Source: a virus
Length of the DNA stretch: 29,511 nucleotides
Strand: one strand, 5' to 3'
IMG/VR virus record: IMGVR_UViG_3300025853_000457
Coordinates: 1 to 29,511 of that record
In this document: piece by piece, positions 1-7,200 of the stretch
Layout of the letters: every line of letters starts with the position of its first letter
Numbering within the stretch: position 1 is the first letter of the stretch
Notes under the pieces: model-generated
Told to the model about the DNA's origin: nothing
Seen by the model: only the letters and a program-made list of their open reading frames with translations
The model's database searches: none
Made by a program: the position numbers and the translations under genes

Positions 1-4
1 CAAT

Positions 5-181
5 ATGCAAAAAAATCCGGACAAAAATTTTGTGACCGTAGAGGTTGATCCAGCAACAGACGAATATTATGTTACAATACCTGAGTGGATCATCAATGAT
101 CTTGGATGGTATGAAGGTACTGAGGTTGAGTGGGTCATTGATGGTGACGAATTGTTATTAAAAGAGGTTCAAGATGAATGA
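5..181 (+). CDS. AbrB/MazE-like swapped-hairpin small protein
   Basis: This 58-residue ORF begins four bases into the window, so the true start could lie further upstream. Its second half, from VTIPEWIINDLGW at about residues 23-35 to the end (EGTEVEW, then a short DGDELLLKEV strand), follows the SpoVT/AbrB/MazE pattern of a 'TIP' strand, a short helix ending in LG, 'EGDEVEW', and a closing strand. Proteins with this fold bind DNA as dimers, as transition-state regulators or as antitoxins. It is acidic and lacks the basic patch many AbrB DNA binders have, so DNA binding is inferred, not shown. Its last 8 bases overlap the next gene (174), which implies translational coupling. No toxin-like partner is recognised downstream. 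The fold call is fairly secure; the role is open. Confidence 0.6.
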   Translation: MQKNPDKNFVTVEVDPATDEYYVTIPEWIINDLGWYEGTEVEWVIDGDELLLKEVQDE

Positions 182-377
182 AATAATGGGCACTATGTAT
201 CACATTTATCTAAAAGATAGATGTTTACATTATGGATTAACAGAAGAAGAATTTCCAAAGGCTTGGGAGACTGCCAAGGGAATGATAGTTCTCATGAAAA
301 CCGAGTACACGATTGATGACCTGAGTTATGAGGAACTCAACTACTCAAAGAATGCAATACTCGACTCATCACACTGA
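174..377 (+). CDS. Conserved small cyanophage protein, function unknown
   Basis: This is a 67-residue acidic protein with no signal peptide or membrane segment. It starts inside the end of the AbrB-like gene, overlapping it by 8 bases. An AGAGG at 164-168 gives suitable spacing for the ATG at 174; in-frame ATGs at 186 and 195 are possible alternatives, since the core seems to begin at YHIYLKD (residues 9-15). The pattern YHIYLKD...LTEEEF...W...KTEYT.DDLSYEEL resembles small ORFs I recall next to structural clusters of T4-like cyanophages, where no function is known. It looks mostly helical. I do not recognise a catalytic or binding motif. Confidence 0.65.
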   Translation: MNEIMGTMYHIYLKDRCLHYGLTEEEFPKAWETAKGMIVLMKTEYTIDDLSYEELNYSKNAILDSSH

Positions 378-406
378 TTGACTAACCACTATATAAGTGG
401 TATGAT
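378..406 (+). promoter_or_regulatory. Sigma70-like promoter with inverted repeat in the spacer
   Basis: TTGACT (378-383) and TATGAT (401-406) are separated by exactly 17 bases, close to the bacterial housekeeping consensus. Transcription would start near 413, just before the glycosyltransferase ATG at 430. The spacer carries a perfect 6-bp inverted repeat, ACCACT-ATATA-AGTGGT (385-401), which touches the first base of the -10 box. That is a natural position for an operator. This promoter type differs from the T4-type late promoters further along and suggests host RNA polymerase use before late transcription begins. Confidence 0.65.
385..401. repeat. Inverted repeat, possible operator
   Basis: The left arm ACCACT (385-390) and right arm AGTGGT (396-401) are perfectly complementary around the 5-base centre ATATA. 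The element fills most of the gap between the -35 and -10 boxes. As DNA it could be a dimeric repressor site. It lies upstream of the predicted transcription start, so it would not form a hairpin in mRNA from this promoter, though it could in read-through transcripts. Confidence 0.55.
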
Positions 407-429
407 ACTGAAGTAAAAATCATTCGATT

Positions 430-1188
430 ATGACAAAAGGATTCACTGTAAAAGCAAAGGCACCGATTCCACAAAAATCAGAGCAAGAGTGGGATTATGA
501 TCTTGCGAAACAAATGATTCGAGGAAAGACAGTTGTATTTTGTCTACCTGGGAGGGGTGTTTCGTACACATATCTAAAAAGTTTTGTACAATTATGCTTT
601 GATCTTGTACAAGCAGGTGCAAGTATTCAGATTAGTCAAGACTACAGTTCCATGGTGAACTTTGCCCGTTGTAAGTGTCTCGGTGCAAATGTTCTACGTG
701 GTCCAGATCAAAAACCATGGGATGGTAAATTGGAATATGACTATCAACTATGGATTGATAGTGACATCGTATTCAATACTCAAAAGTTTTGGCAAATTCT
801 TTTAATGGATAAGGATATTGCCGCTGGTTGGTATGCAACAGAAGATGGATCAACCACATCCGTTGCACATTGGTTAGACGAAGACGATTTCCGTGGTAAT
901 GGTGGTGTAATGAATCACGAAACGGTTGACAGTATTTCAAAGCGTCGTAAACCATTTACCGTTGATTACACTGGATTCGGATGGCTTCTCATTAAAAACG
1001 GTGTCTTTGAGCACTCTGAGATGAAGTATCCATGGTTTGCACCAAAGATGCAGGTCTTTGAGTCTGGTGAAGTTCAAGACATGTGTGGTGAGGACGTTTC
1101 ATTCTGTCTCGATGCCAAGGAAGCAGGTTTTGAGATCTGGTGTGATCCTCGTGTTCGTGTTGGTCACGAAAAAACTCGTATCATCTGA
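430..1188 (+). CDS. Glycosyltransferase, GT-A fold type
   Basis: This is a 252-residue soluble protein. A hydrophobic strand (TVVFCLPGRG, about residues 34-43) opens a Rossmann-like fold. LWIDSDIVF carries the DxD metal/nucleotide-sugar motif at residues 110-112. GWYATEDG follows at 133-140, the acceptor-side segment VDYTGFGWLLIK at 178-189, then CGEDVSFC (219-226) and a final H at 246 (RVGHEK). The GED motif and the late His fit the catalytic-base and metal-ligand layout of GT2-like GT-A enzymes. It probably moves a sugar from a nucleotide-sugar donor; donor and acceptor cannot be read from sequence. Similar enzymes sit beside tail genes in marine T4-like phages, so virion or host-surface glycans are plausible targets. 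It has its own sigma70-like promoter and no clear Shine-Dalgarno. Arginine is almost always CGT, unlike the late genes. Confidence 0.75.
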   Translation: MTKGFTVKAKAPIPQKSEQEWDYDLAKQMIRGKTVVFCLPGRGVSYTYLKSFVQLCFDLVQAGASIQISQDYSSMVNFARCKCLGANVLRGPDQKPWDGKLEYDYQLWIDSDIVFNTQKFWQILLMDKDIAAGWYATEDGSTTSVAHWLDEDDFRGNGGVMNHETVDSISKRRKPFTVDYTGFGWLLIKNGVFEHSEMKYPWFAPKMQVFESGEVQDMCGEDVSFCLDAKEAGFEIWCDPRVRVGHEKTRII

Positions 1189-1193
1189 GTCTT

Positions 1194-1361
1194 ATGAGCA
1201 AAGAAGAATTTTACACTGTCTATGTCGATGGTGTTGAAACTCATAAAAATCTTACAGAAGATGAATATTTTGATCTGATGGAAGACTTTGCGATAAAATA
1301 CTATGAGTCGGGAGGTACAAATCCCGTCAAGGTTACTTTTAAAATCACTCAAGGAGATTAA
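1194..1361 (+). CDS. Small acidic protein, function unknown
   Basis: This is a 55-residue ORF starting 5 bases after the glycosyltransferase stop. It reads as a beta strand (FYTVYVDGVE), an acidic helix (LTEDEYFDLMEDFAIKYYE) and a closing strand (VKVTFKITQGD). That is a compact alpha/beta fold of a type common among short conserved cyanophage ORFs. No enzymatic motif is visible. Its last codons hold the AAGGAG that serves the next gene, so the two are probably translated from one message. Codon choice (GTC, CTG) matches the glycosyltransferase gene rather than the late genes. The ORF is well supported by context; the function is unknown. Confidence 0.6.
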   Translation: MSKEEFYTVYVDGVETHKNLTEDEYFDLMEDFAIKYYESGGTNPVKVTFKITQGD

Positions 1362-1366
1362 TTCTT

Positions 1367-1504
1367 ATGGCAATGCGTAAAGGTGGTGGGTATGTCAAGG
1401 GCGCACCCAAAAAATCTCGTCAAGGCTGTGGCATGAATACCAAATATGCCGCATCTTCTCGTAATAAAGCACGAAAGAAGTATCGTGGTCAAGGTAAAGG
1501 TTAA
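1367..1504 (+). CDS. Small, very basic Gly/Lys/Arg-rich protein
   Basis: This is a 45-residue protein, MAMRKGGGYVKGAPKKSRQG at the start and KARKKYRGQGKG at the end, with about a third Lys/Arg and no acidic residue. An AAGGAG at 1351-1356 supports the ATG at 1367; a second ATG lies two codons in, at 1373. Near-identical tiny basic ORFs occur, as I recall, in many T4-like cyanophages, none with a known role. Nucleic-acid binding is the natural guess from charge alone. It lies 5 bases after the preceding gene and is followed directly by a terminator, so it closes the first transcription unit. Arginine codons are CGT or CGA, as in its upstream neighbours. Confidence 0.7.
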   Translation: MAMRKGGGYVKGAPKKSRQGCGMNTKYAASSRNKARKKYRGQGKG

Positions 1505-1516
1505 TTAATACTGCAC

Positions 1517-1540
1517 GGGCGGGTTTATACCCGCCTTTTT
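1517..1540 (+). terminator. Rho-independent terminator
   Basis: GGCGGGT (1518-1524) pairs perfectly with ACCCGCC (1529-1535) around a TTAT loop and is followed by five T residues (1536-1540). It lies 13 bases after the stop of the basic ORF and ends the glycosyltransferase transcription unit before the late genes. Confidence 0.9.
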
Positions 1541-1546
1541 ACTAAA

Positions 1547-1554
1547 AATAAATA
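1547..1554 (+). promoter_or_regulatory. Weak T4-type late promoter candidate
   Basis: AATAAATA differs in the first base from the T4 late -10 box TATAAATA. It lies directly after the terminator and 66 bases before the ATG at 1620, where a new promoter would be expected. In A-rich DNA this match could be chance. Confidence 0.3.
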
Positions 1555-1583
1555 CGATTTAGGGATAGGAACCCCTTAAAAAG

Positions 1584-1615
1584 TTCTGTTTTGTCAAGAA
1601 AAGACCAAACAGGAG
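1584..1615 (+). promoter_or_regulatory. Hairpin covering the ribosome binding site of the 82-aa ORF
   Basis: Bases 1584-1595 (TTCTGTTTTGTC) can pair with 1603-1614 (GACCAAACAGGA) across the 7-base loop AAGAAAA: ten Watson-Crick pairs, one G-U and one mismatch. The Shine-Dalgarno AGGAG is at 1611-1615, so four of its five bases are in the stem. This could hold translation of the 1620 ORF low until the stem is opened. Pairing was worked out by hand; no folding energy was computed. Confidence 0.45.
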
Positions 1616-1619
1616 CAAA

Positions 1620-1868
1620 ATGTACTACAAACAAGTAGACAGGGATGTCAATTACATGTACAAAATGTGGGGAACAACCAAATTAATAACTGATTATTGG
1701 TCACTTCCGCAACAATCCAATGATCCAGAAGAATTTACAACCGAAGAATTAGAAAAACAACCGCATAATCTTAAAATACAGTCAGAATTGCACCAAAAAA
1801 TAAGAAATGATGACGATTATGATGACTGGTCGTATGGAACGGAACCAAATTATGGAGTTTCCTGGTAA
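1620..1868 (+). CDS. Hypothetical protein, 82 aa
   Basis: This is an 82-residue hydrophilic protein rich in Asp, Glu, Gln and Tyr, with no membrane segment or signal peptide. AGGAG at 1611-1615 precedes the ATG at suitable spacing and decides the start. The N-terminal part (about 1-30: MYYKQVDRDVNYMYKMWGTT, then KLITDYW) looks helical and aromatic; the rest is acidic and probably flexible (NDDDYDDWSYG near the end). It sits alone between the terminator at 1540 and the late promoter at 1873. I do not recognise a family. Its place directly before gene 25 hints at a virion or assembly role, but nothing in the sequence shows this. Confidence 0.6.
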   Translation: MYYKQVDRDVNYMYKMWGTTKLITDYWSLPQQSNDPEEFTTEELEKQPHNLKIQSELHQKIRNDDDYDDWSYGTEPNYGVSW

Positions 1869-1872
1869 TACT

Positions 1873-1880
1873 CATAAATA
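1873..1880 (+). promoter_or_regulatory. T4-type late promoter for the gp25-gp6-gp7 unit
   Basis: CATAAATA is a one-base variant of the T4 late -10 consensus TATAAATA, read by RNA polymerase carrying the phage late sigma factor (gp55 type) with the sliding clamp. No -35 is needed. Transcription would begin near 1886, leaving a leader of about 18 bases before the gp25 ATG at 1904. The distance from box to ATG (24 bases) matches the other two late promoters in the window. Confidence 0.6.
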
Positions 1881-1903
1881 AATGCAGAAAAAAGTCCTTT
1901 CCA

Positions 1904-2305
1904 ATGTCCATTAAAAGGGTATCGAGATCATTTAAGGATATTAGTTTATCATTTGAACCACATCCAGTCACTAAAGACTTACCTATTCTTAAAAATGAGC
2001 GAGCAATCATTCGATCTGTTCGAAATATTGTAGAAACTATACCTTCTGAGCGATTTTTTAACTTAGATTTTGGAAGTGATGCAAGATCTTCACTATTTTC
2101 AATCATCGACTATGGAACAATTGCAATTATTGAAGATCAAATCATAAGATCAATCAAAAATTATGAACCAAGAGTCGAAAATGTAAGAGTTAATGTGAGT
2201 TCTACCTATGATGATAATACTGTTGAAGTAGAAGTGATCTTTGATATTATTGGACAGGACTTTCCAACACAAGAGTTTACATTTATTCTAGAGGCAACGA
2301 GATAA
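1904..2305 (+). CDS. 25: Baseplate wedge protein gp25
   Basis: At 133 residues this matches T4 gp25 (132). It has the GPW/gp25 family layout: an N-terminal segment (SRSFKDISLSFEPHPVTKDL), a helix that places the wedge (LKNERAIIRSVRNIVETIPSERFF), an LDFG.DARSSLF segment, then a helix into the conserved EPR core (IKNYEPRVENVRV, about residues 88-100) and two closing beta strands. In T4, gp25 binds the gp6 ring and helps start sheath polymerisation; the EPR triad is a structural core and the old lysozyme label is not supported. The stop is one base before the gp6 ATG. There is no clear Shine-Dalgarno and the leader is short. Arginine codons are mixed CGA/AGA, between the upstream block and the later genes. 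Confidence 0.93.
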   Translation: MSIKRVSRSFKDISLSFEPHPVTKDLPILKNERAIIRSVRNIVETIPSERFFNLDFGSDARSSLFSIIDYGTIAIIEDQIIRSIKNYEPRVENVRVNVSSTYDDNTVEVEVIFDIIGQDFPTQEFTFILEATR

Positions 2306-2306
2306 A

Positions 2307-4226
2307 ATGCCTTTTACAAATTACACAAATCTAGATTTTGATCAGATAAAAACCTCGATCAAAGATTATCTTAGAGCAAATTCAAATTTCACAGATTTTG
2401 ATTTTGAAGGATCAAATTTTTCTGTATTGATTGATGTACTAGCATACAATACTTACATCAATGCATTCAATACAAATTTGACCATAAATGAAGCCTTCTT
2501 AGATTCTGCAACTGTAAGAGAGAATGTAGTATCACTGGCAAGAAATATTGGATATGTGCCCAGATCTAGAAAGTGCTCTACGGCAACAGTTTCTTTTGAT
2601 ATTGAAACAAATGAAACTGGATTATTATATCTACAACCAGAGTTATTGTGTGTTGGTTCAGTCAAAGATTCTTCGTACATATTCTCAATTGCAGATGAAA
2701 TAACTGCATCCATTATTGATGGAGTAGCGTCATTTAACAATATCACAATTTATCAAGGGAGACATATAAAACAAACTTTTAATGTTGATACTTCCCTAGA
2801 TCAGAGATTTATTCTACCAAACTCCTTTATAGATACTTCTACAATTAGAGTCTATGTCAAAGGTCCAAATGACATTGGGACTGGTAAGAAATATTCTTTA
2901 ATCGATAATATTATTACAGTAGATCAAAATTCTGAAATTTTCTTGATTCAAGAAGTTAAAGATGAGAGATATGAATTATTATTTGGTGATGGTATAATTG
3001 GTAAAAAACTAGAAAATGGATCCAGAATCGTCGTTACTTACATTGTAACTGATGGTCGTGAAGGAAATGGAGCTTCTGAGTTTTCTTTTGCAGGGTCTAT
3101 AAAAAATTCGAATGGTGTTTTAGTAGTACCAACGAATGAAACCATCACAATTACTACAGTACAAGAATCAAAAGATGGATCCGAAATTGAAACTGTAGAT
3201 TCAATTAAATATTATGCCCCAAGAATATATTCGTCCCAATATAGAGCAGTTACCGCTAGTGATTATGAAGCTTTAATTAAAACAGAGATCTATCCAAACG
3301 CAGATATTGTGACCGTAGTTGGTGGAGAAGAACTAAATCCACCAGAATATGGTTCTGTATCTATATCAATTAAACCAAAAAATGGTTTATACATTTCCGA
3401 TTTTGATAAAGAACTTATCTTATCAAAATTAAAGAAATACTCTATTACTGGAATCAATCAAAAACTAATTGATATCAAAGTTCTCTATGTTGAATTGGAT
3501 TCTTTTGTTTATTATAATCCTGTCAAATCATCTTCTCCTTTGGCAGTAAAGACAAAGATACAAAAGTCTTTAACAACACTTGCAGAATCTTTATATTCAA
3601 CTAAGATTGGTGGTAGATTTAAATATAGTAAAGTTATTAATATAATAGATGACTCTGATAGTTCAATAACATCAAACATTACCAAGATAATTATAAGAAG
3701 AAATCTAAACTGTTTATTGAATCAATTTGCAGAATATGAATTGTGTTATGGAAATAGATTCCATGTAGATTCTGATGGTGGAAACATTAAGTCTACAGGA
3801 TTTAAAATTCCATCCCAATCTGGATATGTAAATCAAGATGGATATCTTTATTTTACAGATATTCCAAATGCAGATAAAAAAACAGGTATTATTGCAGTTA
3901 TCAAACCATCACTAGTACCTGATGTAAAACCACAAACAATACTTCAGTCGGCAGGAACTGTTGATTATGTAACTGGTGAGATACGTTTAAATGCATTAAA
4001 TATCATTTCAACAGAAAAACCAAATGGTGTGGTTGAGATACAGGCTTTCCCAGAATCGAATGATGTAATAGGATTGAAAGACTTGTATCTATCAATCGAT
4101 ATCGAAAAAAGTAAAATAAATATGGCTAAAGATGTTATTACATCTGGAGAGAATACCTCTGGTGTTCTTTTCACTTCAGATTATTACAAATCAAGTTACT
4201 CTAACGGAAGTCTAATAAGGAATTAA
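2307..4226 (+). CDS. 6: Baseplate wedge protein gp6 (baseplate J-like)
   Basis: At 639 residues it is close to T4 gp6 (660). The N-terminus (FTNYTNLDFDQIKTSIKDYL, then FTDFDFEGSNFSVLIDVLAY at about 30-49) is the typical gp6/J-family start, and the segment NAFNTNLTINEAFLDSATVRENVVSLARNIGY (about 53-84) is the conserved helical core. KYYAPRIYSSQYRAVTASDYEALI (about 301-324) is the hallmark of the baseplate J domain. The C-terminal third is beta-rich. gp6 dimers of the T4 wedge form the inner ring that opens on contraction, held by gp25, gp53 and gp7. The gene starts one base after gp25 and ends one base before the gp7-like gene, so the three are translated from one message. Length and motifs are complete; no frameshift is seen. 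Confidence 0.93.
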   Translation: MPFTNYTNLDFDQIKTSIKDYLRANSNFTDFDFEGSNFSVLIDVLAYNTYINAFNTNLTINEAFLDSATVRENVVSLARNIGYVPRSRKCSTATVSFDIETNETGLLYLQPELLCVGSVKDSSYIFSIADEITASIIDGVASFNNITIYQGRHIKQTFNVDTSLDQRFILPNSFIDTSTIRVYVKGPNDIGTGKKYSLIDNIITVDQNSEIFLIQEVKDERYELLFGDGIIGKKLENGSRIVVTYIVTDGREGNGASEFSFAGSIKNSNGVLVVPTNETITITTVQESKDGSEIETVDSIKYYAPRIYSSQYRAVTASDYEALIKTEIYPNADIVTVVGGEELNPPEYGSVSISIKPKNGLYISDFDKELILSKLKKYSITGINQKLIDIKVLYVELDSFVYYNPVKSSSPLAVKTKIQKSLTTLAESLYSTKIGGRFKYSKVINIIDDSDSSITSNITKIIIRRNLNCLLNQFAEYELCYGNRFHVDSDGGNIKSTGFKIPSQSGYVNQDGYLYFTDIPNADKKTGIIAVIKPSLVPDVKPQTILQSAGTVDYVTGEIRLNALNIISTEKPNGVVEIQAFPESNDVIGLKDLYLSIDIEKSKINMAKDVITSGENTSGVLFTSDYYKSSYSNGSLIRN

Positions 4227-4227
4227 T

Positions 4228-7200
4228 ATGATACACGATAGTTTTGAAAATAGAGTTAAGATTCAGGATCTCATAGAAAATCAAATACCTGAATTTATAT
4301 CTTCTGAAAACCCTAAATTCTCAGAATTTTTAAAACAGTATTATATTTCTCAAGAAATACAAGGTGGAAATATAGACCTTGTAGAAAATCTTATTGATTA
4401 TTTGAGGTTAGACAATTTAAATAATAGTACTTTAAATCAATCAACAACGTTATCTGCAGACGTTTCTTCCACAAATATTACTGGTGGAATAACATCTGAG
4501 ATTTTTGTTGCTAGTACTAAGGGATTTCCAGCAAAGTATGGTTTGATTCAGATTGGAACTGAAATTATAACATATAAGTCAAAAACTTCTACAAGTTTTG
4601 TAGACTGTGTTAGAGGATTTAGTGGCATAACAGAGTATAAAGATGCATTAAAATTTTCATCTTCTTCAATATCCTCACACAATTCAGGAAGTAGTGTAAT
4701 TAATTTAAGCGTACTATTTCTTCAAGAGTTTTACACCAAAATAAAATCACTAATTTTACCAGAATTACAATCTTCAGATCTATATTCAGAACTGAACATT
4801 AATAATTTTCTAAAGAATACCACGTCATTATATAAGTCTAAGGGTAGTAGAGAATCATTTAAAATACTTTTTAGAGCATTATTTGGAATTACACCTACTA
4901 TCGTTGACTTAGAAAATTATATTATAAAATTATCAAATGCTGATTATTTGAGAAGAATTGAACTTTTAGTTCAATTACTATCGGAAACTGGTGATCCTTC
5001 AAAATTAGTTGGACAGCAAATACAAAAAACAAATAATCCAGATGTATTTGGGTCAGTATCCGAAGTAGAAATTTTAAGTAGATCTGGAAGAACTTACTAT
5101 AAAATCTTTTTATATGTTGGAAATGATGATTCCCATATCAACTATGAGGATCTATTTGAAAGTACTCCAGTTACTAAAACAATAATACCAATTTTATCTT
5201 CAGATAATTATGATACAATTACTGTAGATTCTACAATTGGATTTCCTGCTTCTGGTAGTTTTTTATTTGGAACCAATGAAATATTTTACACCAATAAAAG
5301 TGTAAATCAATTTTTTGGATGTTATACTGCAGGACATTCTCATGTTAATTTAAATATTCCAACAAAATCTATTATAAACTCTAAAGATACCTATTTTGGG
5401 TATGAAAATGGTGATGTTACAAAAAAACTTGAATTTTTATTACTATCAAATATTTCAGATATTATAATTGACAATACTGCAGAAAATGCCAAGCATGTAT
5501 TTTCAAATGAAGATCTTTATGTCGGTAGTTTGGGAAAACTGATTAGGAATAGGGAAAATATTCCTACAGAAATTTTTTCAAACAGCCTAGTTTACAATAC
5601 TAGCGTCAGAATTAAATTATCTAGTTATAATAAACCTTCGGCATCAGCGACAGTTGATATTGAATTAGATAAAAGTTTTCTAAAGGTAGGTGATACTGTA
5701 GAATTTTTAGAAAGGAATACCGAGATTTTAGTACAATCACTATCAAACGCTACAATTGAATCTATTAATGGATCCGAAATAAGATTCTCATCATCTCTTG
5801 ATAGTTTAAATGATTTAAAAACATATGATATTCGTAGAAAATTAAAAACCTCAACTAGTTCATTTATACCATTATCTTTTGATAGTATTACTAGTGATGT
5901 ATCAAATTTATATTATGAAGATGATAATACCTTATATATTGCATCCAATTCACTTCCATCATATCCGATTCAAAATGATATCATTAAATCGACAGTATCT
6001 TCACTAAAGAATTATGATTCTATAGAGGAAAAATACACTACTTTAGAATTAACTCAGTTATCTTCATTTGTTACTGGGGATAAAGTATATTATTCATATA
6101 CTGGAGATCCTATTGGTGGACTGATAGAAGGTGAATACTATCTTTCAATAACAAATTACAAAGACATAAAATTATACAATTCAACATCAGGTATAGTTGT
6201 TGATAATCACATTTATTTTTCATCTTTGCCAGGTGGAACCCATACATTCACATTAGTATCTCAAAAAACTGATGATGATAAGTTGTATCCAGCAAAGATA
6301 TTGAAAAAAATATCTTTAAATCAAAATTATCTTGATGTTAGTAATGATGAAATTGGATCAGATACCATAGGAATTATGGTTAATGGTGTGGAAATATTGA
6401 GTCCAAAATCTACAGATAAAATATATTATGGACCATTAGAAAGTGTTCAGATATTTAAGCAAGGATCTGGATATGATGTTATAAATCCACCATTTCTTAA
6501 AGTGGAAGGTAATGCCAAATTGCAACCTGTAGTTCAGGGTGGTATAGAAAAAGTTTTTGTAGATCCTGTTTATTTTGATGTTAGGGAACCATTGGTACTT
6601 AAAGTAATTGGTGGAAATGGAAAAAATGCTACATTAAAACCAGTATTAAAAAATAAGTCTAGGGAGATATCTTTTAATGCAAGAACAATAGATGATGGTG
6701 GTGGTTTAAGTTATGATGATGAGACTATTACATTTTTAACTGATCATAATCTTTATGATGGACAAAAGGTTTACTATTCTTTTGATGAAAATAAAAATCA
6801 AAAAATAGGAATATCTACAGCATACGGTCTAAATCAAAAAACTGGTTACTTAGAAAATAACCAGGGATTTCATATTGAAATAATAAATTCAAAAACAGTA
6901 AAACTTTTTACAACATTAAATGATTACCGTGCAGGAATAAACACTGTAGGATTTTCAACCGAAGGAAATTTTGGTATACACAGATTTAGAACTGAACCAA
7001 GAAAAACATTAGATTCTGTAGTAGTAGTAAATCCCGGTGAAGGGTATACAAATAGAAAATTAATTGTAAGTCAAAGTGGTATATCGACCGTATCCGATTC
7101 AATTACCTTTAAAAATCATGGATTTTCAACAGGAGAATTGGTAACTTATGATTATGAAACTACTAATATTGGAGGATTAACAAGATCCAATCAATATTAT

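Noticed and set aside
1882-1914. Ten-codon upstream ORF overlapping the gp25 start
   Set aside because: With transcription from the late promoter at 1873 the message would begin near 1886, after this ATG; there is also no ribosome binding site.
1771-2106. Minus-strand ORF of 111 codons across gp25
   Set aside because: It lies opposite the well-supported gp25 and a second ORF, has no recognisable product, and every real gene here is on the plus strand.
1904-2305. gp25 as a lysozyme
   Set aside because: The lysozyme label for the gp25/GPW family is historical; the conserved EPR residues are structural in known baseplates and no lysozyme catalytic layout is visible.
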